Assembly: GCF_003034965.1 (NCBI RefSeq)
Contig: NZ_PZKE01000001.1
Location: 1 to 64,000, forward strand
Length of the DNA stretch: 64,000 nt
Reading direction: 5' to 3'
Source: Fuscovulum blasticum DSM 2131
Lineage (GTDB): Bacteria > Pseudomonadota > Alphaproteobacteria > Rhodobacterales > Rhodobacteraceae
The position numbers were made by a program, and so were the translations under genes. The notes beneath the pieces are model-generated. The model saw nothing but the letters and a program-made list of their open reading frames with translations, was not told where the DNA came from and searched no databases. The stretch's first letter is position 1, and the number at the start of each line of letters is the position of its first letter. This document shows positions 28,789 to 41,711 of this stretch, piece by piece.

Positions 28789-29220
28789 ATGGCCCTCGCC
28801 CCACCCGACATGCTTTGCTTTGCGCTGCATTCCGCGGCCCATGCCATGCACGCCGCCTATGCGCCCCTGCTGGAACCGCTGGGCCTGACCTATCCGCAAT
28901 ATCTCGCGCTCAGCGCCCTTGCCGCCCGTGGCGACCAGACGGTCAGCGAGTTGGGCGCCGACCTGCGGCTGGAATCCAACACGCTGACCCCGCTGCTGAA
29001 GCGGATGGAGGCGGCGGGCTGGCTGTCCCGCCGCCGCGATGACCGTGACGAACGTCAGGTGCGCCTGTCGCTGACAGACGAAGGCCGGGCACTGGCCGAA
29101 CGCGCCGCCGGGGTGCCGCGCGCCTTTGGCGAAAAGACCGGCCTCGATCTGGCCGAAATCACCGATCTGCGCGACATCCTCTCAGCCCTGCGCGACCGGC
29201 TGAAACCAGCCAGGGGCTGA
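28789..29220 (+). CDS. ohrR: OhrR, peroxide-sensing MarR-family repressor
   Basis: 143 residues. The N-terminal helix carries the peroxidatic Cys (MLCFALHSA, Cys10), the defining feature of OhrR. The winged helix follows (TVSELGADLRLESNTLTPLL, then RRRDDRDERQVRLSLT). Only one Cys is present, so it should be a 1-Cys OhrR that forms mixed disulfides with a small thiol rather than an intersubunit disulfide. It represses ohr and probably itself from the shared intergenic site. Confidence 0.94.
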   Translation: MALAPPDMLCFALHSAAHAMHAAYAPLLEPLGLTYPQYLALSALAARGDQTVSELGADLRLESNTLTPLLKRMEAAGWLSRRRDDRDERQVRLSLTDEGRALAERAAGVPRAFGEKTGLDLAEITDLRDILSALRDRLKPARG

Positions 29221-29241
29221 CAGTCCCCGCCGGGTCCGCGC

Positions 29242-29409
29242 TCAGGCCGTCCGGCCGCGCTCGATCCGCAGGAACTGCGCCAGACGGGCCGCTCCGGCCG
29301 CCTTGCGCGGCTGGTGCCAGGTTTCCCGGGCCGACCGCGCCAGCCGCAGGAAATGCTTCACCCGCCCGCTGGTCGGGGCCTTCTGATGATCTGCCAGATG
29401 TTTCGACAT
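29242..29409 (-). CDS. Small basic protein of unknown function
   Basis: A 55-residue basic protein from ATG 29409, preceded by GAGGAGA. It is rich in Arg, Lys and Ala (HFLRLARSARETWHQPRK) and is probably helical. I do not recognise it. It lies alone between ohrR (convergent) and queG (same strand, 31 bases away) and could be co-transcribed with queG. The good ribosome site is the main support. Confidence 0.55.
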   Translation of the reverse strand: MSKHLADHQKAPTSGRVKHFLRLARSARETWHQPRKAAGAARLAQFLRIERGRTA

Positions 29410-29440
29410 GGTCTGTCTCCTCATGCTGCTGCAGGCCACC

Positions 29441-30511
29441 CTAGCATGATTCGCCGGCAAACCCCACCCGTGCATCCTGCGGTTGCGACAGTTGGCCCAG
29501 CGCCCAGCGCGCGGCCTCGGCCACCGTGGGGTCGGCGTCGCCCGTCAGGCCCGCCGCCACCGGCGCCAGCGCCGCCTCGCCCGAATTGCCAATGGCATAA
29601 AGCGCGTTGCGCACCATCCGGTTGCGCCCGATCCGCTTGACCGGGCTTCCGGCAAACCGCGCGCGAAAGGCTGCATCGTCCAGCCCCGCCAGATCGGCCA
29701 GTTCCGGCAGGCCCACCCGCGGCGCATAGCCGATCTCGCGCGCGGCCCGGGCAAACTTGTTCCACGGGCAGGCGGCCAGACAATCGTCGCAGCCATAGAC
29801 CCGGTTGCCCATCAGCGCCCGCAGCTCGGGCGCAACCGGCCCGTCATGTTCGATCGTCAGATAGGAAATGCAGCGCCGCGCATCCAGTTGATAGGGCGCC
29901 GGAAAGGCCGCCGTCGGGCAGGCGTCCAGACAGCCCGTGCAACTGCCGCAATGGCTGATCTCGGGCGCATCCGGCTCCAGCTCCAGCGTGGTGAAGATCG
30001 CGCCCAGAAAGAACCAGTTGCCCAGATCACGCGACAACAGGTTGGTATGCTTGCCCTGCCAGCCCAGCCCCGCCGCCTGCGCCAGCGGCTTTTCCATCAC
30101 CGGCGCGGTGTCCACAAACACCTTGATCTCGCAGGCCGTCCCCTGCCTCGCCGCCTGGTCGATCAGCCAGCGCCCCAGCCGCTTCAGCCGCCGCTTGACC
30201 AGATCATGGTAATCCTTGCCCTGCGCATAGGCGCTGACCACGCCCCGCCCGGCCTGCCCGTGCCCCGCCAGCGGGTCGCCCTCGGGCGTGTACAGTTCGG
30301 CCAGCATGATGACAGACCGCGCCTCGGGCCACAGCGCCGCCGGGTTGCCGCGCCAACCCTCGCGTTCGGCCATCCACTGCATCTGGCCATGCCGCCCCTG
30401 CGCCAGAAAGGCGCGCAACTGCCCCGCCGCCTGCGGAATGGCATCGGGCCGGCAGATGCCCATGGCCGAAAACCCTTCGGCCAGCGCCTGATCGTGCAAC
30501 CGCCGCTTCAT
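29441..30511 (-). CDS. queG: Epoxyqueuosine reductase
   Basis: 356 residues. QueG reduces epoxyqueuosine to queuosine in tRNA wobble positions using cobalamin and two [4Fe-4S] clusters. Both cluster motifs are visible: [16 protein letters not shown] (~190) and [14 protein letters not shown] (~240). The N-terminal cobalamin-binding region contains [15 protein letters not shown], and a HEAT-like C-terminus follows. The ATG is preceded by one base and then the repeat CCGGGGTATTTGCGCCAA, so the leader is made of repeat DNA. Confidence 0.96.
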   Translation of the reverse strand: MKRRLHDQALAEGFSAMGICRPDAIPQAAGQLRAFLAQGRHGQMQWMAEREGWRGNPAALWPEARSVIMLAELYTPEGDPLAGHGQAGRGVVSAYAQGKDYHDLVKRRLKRLGRWLIDQAARQGTACEIKVFVDTAPVMEKPLAQAAGLGWQGKHTNLLSRDLGNWFFLGAIFTTLELEPDAPEISHCGSCTGCLDACPTAAFPAPYQLDARRCISYLTIEHDGPVAPELRALMGNRVYGCDDCLAACPWNKFARAAREIGYAPRVGLPELADLAGLDDAAFRARFAGSPVKRIGRNRMVRNALYAIGNSGEAALAPVAAGLTGDADPTVAEAARWALGQLSQPQDARVGFAGESC

Positions 30512-30559
30512 CTTGGCGCAAATACCCCGGGGTCCGGGGCAGCGCCCCGGGGCCGGGGA
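30512..30559 (-). repeat. Dispersed hairpin repeat between the GST gene and queG (copy 2)
   Basis: The whole 48-base gap is C/G-rich repeat. It holds a perfect 7-base stem (CCGGGGC and GCCCCGG, loop AGC, plus-strand 30534-30550), then CCGGGGTATTTGCGCCAA ending one base before the queG ATG. The 18-base part also occurs at 25924-25941. From memory, very similar elements recur before start codons in Rhodobacter-group genomes. Confidence 0.6.
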
Positions 30560-31225
30560 TCAGAAATCCAGATCGGCATAATGCGCCGGCGGCGGAAAGC
30601 CCGGCACCTGATCGGCCAGCAAGGGCCGGAAACTGGGGCGCGACTTGATCTTGGCATACCAGTCCTTGACCACCGCCGAACGGTTCCAGTCCACATCGCT
30701 GATATAGTCCAGACAGGACAGATGCGCCGCCGCGGTAAAATCGGCCAGCGTCATCTCGTTGCCCGCCAGCCAACGCCGCTGGTCCAGCAGCCAGGCCAGA
30801 TAATCCAGATGATACTTGATACGGTTCGCCCCGGTCTTGACGTTCTTCGAATCCGGGTAGCCCTGCCCCGTCAGCTTCTTGTTCACCCGCTCGTACAGCA
30901 GCTTCGAGGTCACTTCGGAATGGAACTTGTCGTCGAACCAGGCGCACAGCCGCCGCACCTCGAACCGCGAATCGGGGTCGCGTGGCATCAGCGGCGGGCT
31001 GGGCACCGTTTCCTCAAGATATTCGCAGATCGCCTGGCTTTCGCTCAGCGTCCGGTTCTCCAGCCGCAGCACCGGCACCTTGCCGGCCGGGTTGCGGCGC
31101 AGGAAATCGGGCGAGGGTTCCCAGTAGCGTTCCTCGACCAATTCCACCTCGATCCGCTTTTCGGCCAGCGTCAGGCGCACCTTGCGGCAGAATGGCGAAA
31201 GCGGAACGTGATAAAGACGGTTCAT
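30560..31225 (-). CDS. Glutathione S-transferase family protein
   Basis: 221 residues. The N-terminal thioredoxin-like domain has YHVPLSPFCRKVRLTLAEK (catalytic Ser/Cys region), the cis-Pro site NPAGKVPVL and SESQAICEYLEE. The all-helical C-terminal domain follows (residues ~90-210). The substrate is unknown. It is the gene upstream of queG, separated only by a repeat element. A detoxification role alongside ohr is possible but unsupported. Confidence 0.88.
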   Translation of the reverse strand: MNRLYHVPLSPFCRKVRLTLAEKRIEVELVEERYWEPSPDFLRRNPAGKVPVLRLENRTLSESQAICEYLEETVPSPPLMPRDPDSRFEVRRLCAWFDDKFHSEVTSKLLYERVNKKLTGQGYPDSKNVKTGANRIKYHLDYLAWLLDQRRWLAGNEMTLADFTAAAHLSCLDYISDVDWNRSAVVKDWYAKIKSRPSFRPLLADQVPGFPPPAHYADLDF

Positions 31226-31293
31226 GCGAAGGTTTCCCGGGTGTTGCCCCTTCCTAGCCGCGCGGGCGGGGTCGTTTCAATCCCCGCGCGGGT

Positions 31294-32043
31294 CTAGCCC
31301 TCGAAACAGGCGGATCTTCCGTCGGCGGCAATCGTCTCGGCGCCCGAGATGATGGCCCGCGTCCGTTTCTTGACAAAGGCCGAAGGCTTGGCCGCATCGC
31401 GCCCTTTCGGATCGGGCAGCACCGCCGCCAGCCGGGCCGCCTGCAAGGCCGACAGATCCTTGGCATCGACGCCAAAGTAATGCTGCGCCGCCGCCTGCAC
31501 GCCGAACACACCCTCGTCGAACTCGGCCACGTTCAGATAGACCAGCAGGATGCGCCGCTTGGTCCAGACCAGCTCCACCGCCGGGGTCAGCGCCGCCTCC
31601 AGCGCCTTGCGGAAATAATTGCGCCCCTGCCAGAGAAACACGTTCTTCGTCACCTGCTGGCTGATGGTCGAGGCGCCGCGGTTGCTGCCCTCTTCAATGG
31701 CCAGCCGGATCGCCGTCATGTCAAAGCCCCAGTGCAGGCAGAAATTCGCATCCTCCGCCGCCACGGCCGACCGCGCCATCACCGGCGCGATCTCGTCCCA
31801 GCTTACCCAGTCCTTCTCGATCCCGCCCAGACGGAAGCGTTCGCCCATCTGGTACAGGTTGATCGGCGGCGGCAGGAAGGCGAACAGCACGATCAGCAGC
31901 GTGTAAAAGGCGAACACCCCGCCGGCAATGCGCCCGGCCCAAACCAGCGCCTGCCGCCAGCGCGGCGGTGTCGCCTCTGGCGGGGGCTCCGCCTTTTTCG
32001 CCGTCTTGCGGCGGGGCTTTTTCTCGGCGGTCGTCTCGGCCAT
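31294..32043 (-). CDS. mtgA: Monofunctional peptidoglycan glycosyltransferase
   Basis: 249 residues from ATG 32043. A Lys-rich cytoplasmic tail (residues 1-30) and one membrane anchor (~35-57) precede a GT51 domain. GT51 motifs are present: AEDANFCLHWGFD (catalytic Glu near 95), GASTISQQVTKNVFLW, RNYFRKALEA, KRRILLVYLNVAEF and the final AARLAAVLPDP. It polymerises lipid II into glycan strands in the periplasm without a transpeptidase domain. Confidence 0.95.
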   Translation of the reverse strand: MAETTAEKKPRRKTAKKAEPPPEATPPRWRQALVWAGRIAGGVFAFYTLLIVLFAFLPPPINLYQMGERFRLGGIEKDWVSWDEIAPVMARSAVAAEDANFCLHWGFDMTAIRLAIEEGSNRGASTISQQVTKNVFLWQGRNYFRKALEAALTPAVELVWTKRRILLVYLNVAEFDEGVFGVQAAAQHYFGVDAKDLSALQAARLAAVLPDPKGRDAAKPSAFVKKRTRAIISGAETIAADGRSACFEG

Positions 32044-32124
32044 GGGGCAGCATAGGCCCCAAGCCCGCGCCGGGGTCAAGCCTGCCGGGCCGCGCCAAAG
32101 CCGCGCGCCCGGCCGGGCCGGCGG

Positions 32125-32664
32125 TCAGGCGCGCGTATTGCCGCCCAGTTGCGGCTCGGCCGTGCCCATCGGGTGGGTCCGCTCCAGCACCTCGCGCAGC
32201 TTCGCCTCGGCCTCGCCGCTCAGCGATGTCTGGATCACCCGGCCCTTGGCCCGGAACTTGTCCATCCGCGCCAGCAGCTTGTCCGCCGTCATCTTGCGGA
32301 TCAGCACCGCCACCGCCGACTGGCCCTTGTCCAGCGACTGGCCAATATCCTTCAGGAAGGTGTCGTCGATCCCCGCATCGCTCAGCGCGCCCGACAGGGC
32401 ACCGGCACCGGCGCCCGCCGCAGCCCCCAGGATGGGGTTCAGGAACAGCAGGCCGATCAGCATTCCGAACATGCCGCCGCTGACCGCCCCCGCCGCCGTC
32501 AGGTTCACCGCCTGGTGCAGCTTGACCTCGCCCGCCTCGTTGCGGGTGACGACAACCGCATCCTCCATCTCGATCAGATATTCCTTCTGCAGGCGCACCA
32601 GTTCGGCCCGCGCCTCGAAGGCCGTGGCCTCGTCCTGAAAGGCGACAATCACCAGATCCGACAT
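32125..32664 (-). CDS. DUF1269 membrane protein
   Basis: 179 residues from ATG 32664. It starts with a ferredoxin-like segment (DLVIVAFQDEATAFEARAEL), has a Gly/Ala-rich membrane hairpin at about 65-105 (GGMFGMLIGLLFLNPILGAAAG) and then a second alpha/beta half. This is the DUF1269 family, whose role is unknown; several members are stress-linked. Transcribed alone between mtgA and gltB. Confidence 0.85.
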   Translation of the reverse strand: MSDLVIVAFQDEATAFEARAELVRLQKEYLIEMEDAVVVTRNEAGEVKLHQAVNLTAAGAVSGGMFGMLIGLLFLNPILGAAAGAGAGALSGALSDAGIDDTFLKDIGQSLDKGQSAVAVLIRKMTADKLLARMDKFRAKGRVIQTSLSGEAEAKLREVLERTHPMGTAEPQLGGNTRA

Positions 32665-32772
32665 GTTCGCATCCTTCCGCTGTTCGCAGGCCCCCCGGCC
32701 CGCTTCGCGACCAAGTGTAACCCTGTCCGGGGCGAAAAGGCACCTCACGCCTGCGTGGCCGGGCCGCCATGG

Positions 32773-32795
32773 AAAAGGGCCCCCGAAGGGGCCCT
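32773..32795 (-). terminator. Intrinsic terminator after gltB
   Basis: On the minus strand an 8-base G/C stem (AGGGCCCC and GGGGCCCT) with a four-base loop is followed by TTTTCC. It lies about 20 bases after the gltB stop and closes the gltD-gltB cluster. Confidence 0.82.
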
Positions 32796-32815
32796 GTCCT
32801 GGTGTTCCGCTCGGG

Positions 32816-37354
<4,539 letters not shown>

Positions 37355-37357
37355 GGC

Positions 37358-37798
37358 TCACTCCTTCGCGGCTGGCGGGGGAAGCATCGCAAGAAACTCG
37401 GCTTCCGTGATCTGGCGGGTGGGGCCGGCAAAGGCGAATGCCTCCGGCTTGCAGTCGATGTAGATTTCATTGGCCAGCGTCAGGCCGGACAGATCGTCCA
37501 GCAGGCCCGCCGCCATGTAGTAATCGGTCGGCGCACCGGGGGCGGTCAGCCGATACCAAAGCGTGCTGCCGCAGATGCCGCAAAAGCACCGCTGCGCCCA
37601 GTCGGACGAGGTGAAGGCCTTCACCGCCTCGGCGCCCTCGATCTCGATCTGCCCCTCGGGCACGTCCAGCGTGACGAAGGCCAGCCCCGTCCAGCGCCGG
37701 CACATGCTGCAATGGCAGGCGTTCAGATGCGGTTCCGGGTCGGTCACCGTCACCCGGACCGCGCCGCACAGGCACCGGCCGCTGCGCTTATCCGCCAT
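37358..37798 (-). CDS. GFA (glutathione-dependent formaldehyde-activating)-family zinc protein
   Basis: 146 residues from ATG 37798. The Mss4-like zinc fold is clear: RCLCGAVRVTV (~7), CHCSMCRRWTGLAF (~28) and CFCGICGSTLWY (~68) supply the Cys ligands. Family members include Gfa, which promotes formaldehyde-glutathione adduct formation, but most are uncharacterised. It starts 11 bases inside the upstream secreted-protein gene and stops 3 bases before gltB, so it is embedded in the glutamate synthase cluster. A real formaldehyde role is unproven. Confidence 0.88.
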   Translation of the reverse strand: MADKRSGRCLCGAVRVTVTDPEPHLNACHCSMCRRWTGLAFVTLDVPEGQIEIEGAEAVKAFTSSDWAQRCFCGICGSTLWYRLTAPGAPTDYYMAAGLLDDLSGLTLANEIYIDCKPEAFAFAGPTRQITEAEFLAMLPPPAAKE

Positions 37799-38498
37799 AG
37801 CCCGCCCTCCACACCGATTGCGGCAGCCCGGCATCGGCCGTCAGCGCATCGCAGTCATAGATCGGCTGCGTGCTGGCAAAGCCCTTGTCGCCCGGAAAGG
37901 CGAAATCCACCGGGCTGCCGTCAATGGGCAGCCACTGGCCATCGCCCAGATCGGTTTCGCCGGGGCCGGCGAAGAACAGGCGCTTGTCGCGGCTGATGTA
38001 TTCATTGCCGCGCGCCCGGCGCAGCACCGTGCCGAAATCATCGGTCTCGGAATAGTCGAACTCGGTCTCTTCCAGCGTCTGCCCGTCGATCACCCGGGTC
38101 CGCCCGGTCAGCCGGTCCAGCCCGATCACGTTGGAATGGCCGCCGTCATCGCGGCTCAGGCTGAAGGCATAGGTATCCACGCCCGAGGCCAGCAATTCGC
38201 TGAACGATGCCGGGTCTTCCGCGCCGGGGTCCAGCGTCTGGCGCACAGGCGGGTTCTGCTCAAGGCTTTCGATCCATTCGCCTTCCGCATTGATGCGCGA
38301 CCGGAAGAACAGCCCTTCCTGATCGAAATCCGCCCGCCACTGATCCCCCGCCGCGTCTTGCGTGCAGGTATAGTAGTTCGACACCCGGCACCCCTTGGAC
38401 TGCACGGTCATGAACACCTCGCACCCCTCGGGCGCGGTCCAGGTGCCGGCAAGGGCCGGGGCGGGCAGTAGGGCAACAAGAACGGCAAGACGTTTCAT
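37788..38498 (-). CDS. Secreted cysteine-containing protein, paralogue A of a tandem pair
   Basis: 236 residues with a signal peptide (MKRLAVLVALLPAPALAG). Near the mature N-terminus it reads PEGCEVFMTVQ, then C-x3-NYYTC; near the C-terminus KGFASTQPIYDCDA. The next gene upstream encodes a homologue sharing the pattern P-x-GC-x4-TVQ-x3-C-x3-NY-x2-C and KGF-x2-T-x-P-x4-CxA, so two disulfides are likely. I know no function; it may be a periplasmic beta-rich protein. Its ATG overlaps the upstream stop (ATGA). Confidence 0.75.
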   Translation of the reverse strand: MKRLAVLVALLPAPALAGTWTAPEGCEVFMTVQSKGCRVSNYYTCTQDAAGDQWRADFDQEGLFFRSRINAEGEWIESLEQNPPVRQTLDPGAEDPASFSELLASGVDTYAFSLSRDDGGHSNVIGLDRLTGRTRVIDGQTLEETEFDYSETDDFGTVLRRARGNEYISRDKRLFFAGPGETDLGDGQWLPIDGSPVDFAFPGDKGFASTQPIYDCDALTADAGLPQSVWRAGYGG

Positions 38499-39193
38499 GC
38501 GTGGTCCTCCCGACGCGGCACAGCAAGTTCGCCCGAAGCATGGCAACCGAATCTGGGCTTTGTCGCGCCAAATCCCTTCTGCCCATCAAGCGCCAGCGAC
38601 TTCAGCTTGATCTGCCTGCCCGCCCCGCCCTGCCCGTCCGACACCTCGAGCTCATTCACGAGCAGGTCCAGCCGGTCGTTGAACAGCACGCTGCCCGAGG
38701 TGTGCAACTCCGATCCCGATTGGGGAAAGGTCAGCGTGCTGTCATAGGTCAAACGGTGGAACACCTCGCCCGCAAGCTTCCGCGTTTCGCCGCTGTAGGT
38801 ATAGACCATGACCATCGTCGCCTGCTGGCTCTTGCCATCTCTGGAAATGGTGGCCTGTTCGGTCTTGCGCGCGGTCCCACGTTCCACGGCAACGCGGGGG
38901 TGGTCACCCGTTGCCCTCAGCCTGAATTCGCCCCCACCCGGCGGCGTAAGGATTTCAATCCCGCCATGGTTGGCGTCAAAGGTGTGAACCTCGCCCTTGC
39001 CGCCCCCGTAGGAGGCTTCCATCCTGAAGACGACAGGGTCGGTGCCCGCGCACCGAAAATAGTTCAGCGCCGCACAATGATCGTCCTGAACGGTCGCCAC
39101 AAGAACGCAGCCGGCCGGCCGCTGGAACAGGTTCTCTGCCTTTGCCGGAAGCGCGGCGCCGGCGATCAGGGCAAGGGCAAGGGTCGTCTTCAT
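38495..39193 (-). CDS. Secreted cysteine-containing protein, paralogue B of a tandem pair
   Basis: 232 residues with a signal peptide (LALALIAGAALPAKAE). The mature start PAGCVLVATVQDDHCAALNYFRC and the end KGFGATKPRFGCHA match the downstream paralogue in spacing and cysteines. The middle is beta-rich and less conserved (MVYTYSGETRKLAGEVFH). It lies 67 bases after gltD and is coupled to paralogue A by a 4-base overlap. The cell location is periplasmic or secreted; the role is unknown. Confidence 0.75.
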   Translation of the reverse strand: MKTTLALALIAGAALPAKAENLFQRPAGCVLVATVQDDHCAALNYFRCAGTDPVVFRMEASYGGGKGEVHTFDANHGGIEILTPPGGGEFRLRATGDHPRVAVERGTARKTEQATISRDGKSQQATMVMVYTYSGETRKLAGEVFHRLTYDSTLTFPQSGSELHTSGSVLFNDRLDLLVNELEVSDGQGGAGRQIKLKSLALDGQKGFGATKPRFGCHASGELAVPRREDHA

Positions 39194-39260
39194 TGCATCG
39201 CTCCCGGTCGGGGTCTGTCGTCACATGGCCCTGCCCGCCCGAAAGGTGCGGGCAAGGCGC

Positions 39261-40697
39261 CTATTCCGCGGCCACGCTGGCGGTTTGCGCCAGATAGGCC
39301 AGCATCGCCTCGGCCGCCTCGCGCCCGTCGCGGATCGCCCAGACCACAAGGCTGGCACCGCGCACGATGTCGCCCACGGCATAGACGCCGGGCAGGCTGG
39401 TCGCGTGGCTGCGGAAATCGGCCTTGATGGTGCCCCAGCGGGTCACGGCCAGCTCGGGCACGCCCCACAGGCCCGGCAGGTCTTCCGGCTCGAAGCCCAG
39501 CGCCTGCACCACCAGATCGGCCGGCTCCACATAATCGGCGCCCTCGATCACCTCGGGCGACTGGCGGCCGCTGGCATCGGGCGCGCCAAGGCGCATCTTC
39601 TGCACGATGACGCCCTCCACCTCGGTGCCGCCGGTGAAGCCGCGCGGCGCGGTCAGCCAGACGAATTCCACGCCCTCTTCCTCGGCGTTCTGCACTTCGC
39701 GCTGGCTGCCGGGCATGTTCGCCCGGTCGCGGCGATACAGGCACTTCACCGATTGCGCGCCCTGCCGGATGGCGGTGCGCACGCAGTCCATCGCCGTGTC
39801 GCCGCCGCCAACCACAACCACCCGCTTGCCGCTGGCGTTCAGCGCGCCCGAATCATACTCGGCCACCTCGTCGCCAAAGCTCTTGCGGTTCGATGCCGTC
39901 AGGTAATCCAGCGCCTTGACGATGCCGCGCGCCCCGGACCCCGGCGCCTCGATGTCGCGCGCCTTGTACACGCCCGTCGCGATCAGCACCGCGTCATGCT
40001 GGCCGCGGATGGCGTCGAAGGTCAGGTCGGTGCCCACGTTGCAGTTCAGGATGAAATTCACCCCCGCCGCGCGCAACTGCTCCACCCGCTGCATCACCAC
40101 CGGCTTTTCCAGCTTGAACCCCGGAATCCCATAGGTCAGCAGCCCGCCCGCGCGGTCATAGCGGTCATAGACCGTGACCTGCACCCCCGCGCGGCGCAGC
40201 ACGTCGGCGGCGGCAAGGCCCCCCGGCCCGGCCCCGATGATGCCCACGCTTTCGGGGCGTTCCATCGCCGGCAGGATCGGCTTGACCCAGCCGTTTTCCC
40301 AGGCGGTATCGGTGATGTATTTCTCGACCGCGCCGATCGTCACCGTGCCGTGGCCCGATTGCTCGATCACGCAATTGCCTTCGCACAGCCGGTCCTGCGG
40401 GCAGATGCGGCCGCAGATCTCGGGGAAGGTGTTGGTCGCCTGGCTGATCTCATAGGCTTCCTGCAACCGGCCCTCGGCGGTCAGGCGCAGCCAGTCGGGA
40501 ATGTTGTTGTGCAGCGGGCAATGCGCCTGGCAATAGGGCACGCCGCACTGGCTGCACCGGCTGGCCTGTTCGGCGGCCTTCTGGGCGGCGAACTCGCGGT
40601 AGATCTCATCGAAATCCTGGCTGCGCTGGGCGGCGTCGCGCTTTTCGGGCGTCTCCTTCCCGACGGTCACGAATTTCAGCATCTTCTGCGTGGCCAT
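39261..40697 (-). CDS. gltD: Glutamate synthase small subunit
   Basis: 478 residues from ATG 40697 (AAGGGAA upstream). The N-terminal region binds two [4Fe-4S] clusters through CSQCGVPYCQAHCP (~47) and CGRICPQDRLCEGNC (~95). An FAD-binding GIIGAGPGGLAAADVL (~142) and an NADPH-binding VVVVGGGDTAMDC (~285) follow. It passes electrons from NADPH to GltB. It is the first gene of a tight five-gene run ending with gltB. Confidence 0.97.
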   Translation of the reverse strand: MATQKMLKFVTVGKETPEKRDAAQRSQDFDEIYREFAAQKAAEQASRCSQCGVPYCQAHCPLHNNIPDWLRLTAEGRLQEAYEISQATNTFPEICGRICPQDRLCEGNCVIEQSGHGTVTIGAVEKYITDTAWENGWVKPILPAMERPESVGIIGAGPGGLAAADVLRRAGVQVTVYDRYDRAGGLLTYGIPGFKLEKPVVMQRVEQLRAAGVNFILNCNVGTDLTFDAIRGQHDAVLIATGVYKARDIEAPGSGARGIVKALDYLTASNRKSFGDEVAEYDSGALNASGKRVVVVGGGDTAMDCVRTAIRQGAQSVKCLYRRDRANMPGSQREVQNAEEEGVEFVWLTAPRGFTGGTEVEGVIVQKMRLGAPDASGRQSPEVIEGADYVEPADLVVQALGFEPEDLPGLWGVPELAVTRWGTIKADFRSHATSLPGVYAVGDIVRGASLVVWAIRDGREAAEAMLAYLAQTASVAAE

Positions 40698-40774
40698 GGC
40701 TGGGCATTCCCTTGCAAGCACTCCGGGCGTGTTTTCCTACAGCCAGCCAAATCGAAATAAAAGTCAGTATAGTT

Positions 40775-40857
40775 TACCTATCTTTGGGTTTTTTACGCTT
40801 TGGCCAACGCTCAGAGCAGTTTTTGCAAGATTTTAGGTCAGCAAGTGCTACCTATCT
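40775..40857. promoter_or_regulatory. Gene-free leader upstream of gltD with two copies of TACCTATCT
   Basis: The 195-base A/T-richer gap between gltD and uppP contains TACCTATCT at 40775-40783 and again at 40849-40857, 74 bases apart, both about 80-160 bases upstream of gltD. They could be sites for a nitrogen or leucine/Lrp-type regulator. No clear -35/-10 pair was fixed, so the promoter is only approximate. Confidence 0.3.
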
Positions 40858-40892
40858 GCCCGCACACCCCGCAAAAGCCCTGTGATTCGCCC

Positions 40893-41696
40893 TCAGGCGG
40901 CAATCAGGCCGGCCCCGGCCAGCACCAGCAAAAGCCCGCCAAAGGCGATGCGATAGTAGGCAAAGATCCTGAAATCATGGGTGCGGATATAGGTCAGCAG
41001 CCATTTGACCGACACGAAGGCGGTGATGGTTGACGCGATGAAGGCAACGCCAAGCGCCGTCCAGTCCTCGCTGGCCGCCCCCGCCTGCAACTGCTTGGCA
41101 ACCTCATAGGCGCTGGCCGCATACATGGTGGGGATGCCCACCAGAAAGGCAAACTCGGTCGCGGCGGCGCGGTTCGACGTGCCCAGCAGCATGGCGACAA
41201 AGATCGTGGTGCCCGAGCGTGACAGACCGGGGAACACCCCCGCCACGACCTGCGCAATGCCGACGGCAATGGCCACGCGCAGGGTGATGGTGGTGCAATC
41301 CGGCTTGCGGGCGGCGAAATACTCGGCCGCAATCATCCAGATCCCGCCCAGCACCAGCGCCCAGGCAACGGGCTGAATGGTGGTGGGCAGTTCAAACCCC
41401 AGCTTCTTGGCCAGCAGCCCCAGAACGGCGGTGATGCCGAAGGCCAGCCCCAGCTTGATCAGATAGTCGCGGTTCTCGGGCCGGCGCCAGTTCAGCAAAA
41501 GCCCGGTGATGCGCTGCCAGTAGATCAGCGTCACCGCCAGAATCGCGCCGGCCTGGATCACGATGTTATAGGTATCCGACCGCGCGCCCAGCCAGTGCTG
41601 GGCCAGCAGCAGATGGCCCGTGCTGGAAATCGGCAGAAACTCGGTGATCCCTTCGATCACGCCCAGCAGGATGTCGTTCAGATAGGTCACGGGCAT
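40893..41696 (-). CDS. uppP: Undecaprenyl-diphosphatase
   Basis: 267 residues, polytopic BacA/UppP family. The active-site motifs GVIEGITEFLPISSTGHLLLA (split 12-32) and PGLSRSGTTIF (~165) are intact. It regenerates undecaprenyl phosphate, the lipid carrier for peptidoglycan and other envelope polymers, on the periplasmic side. It follows the NDUFA9-like gene by 15 bases, so both probably share a promoter. Confidence 0.96.
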   Translation of the reverse strand: MPVTYLNDILLGVIEGITEFLPISSTGHLLLAQHWLGARSDTYNIVIQAGAILAVTLIYWQRITGLLLNWRRPENRDYLIKLGLAFGITAVLGLLAKKLGFELPTTIQPVAWALVLGGIWMIAAEYFAARKPDCTTITLRVAIAVGIAQVVAGVFPGLSRSGTTIFVAMLLGTSNRAAATEFAFLVGIPTMYAASAYEVAKQLQAGAASEDWTALGVAFIASTITAFVSVKWLLTYIRTHDFRIFAYYRIAFGGLLLVLAGAGLIAA

Positions 41697-41711
41697 CCTG
41701 CCTTATCGGTT

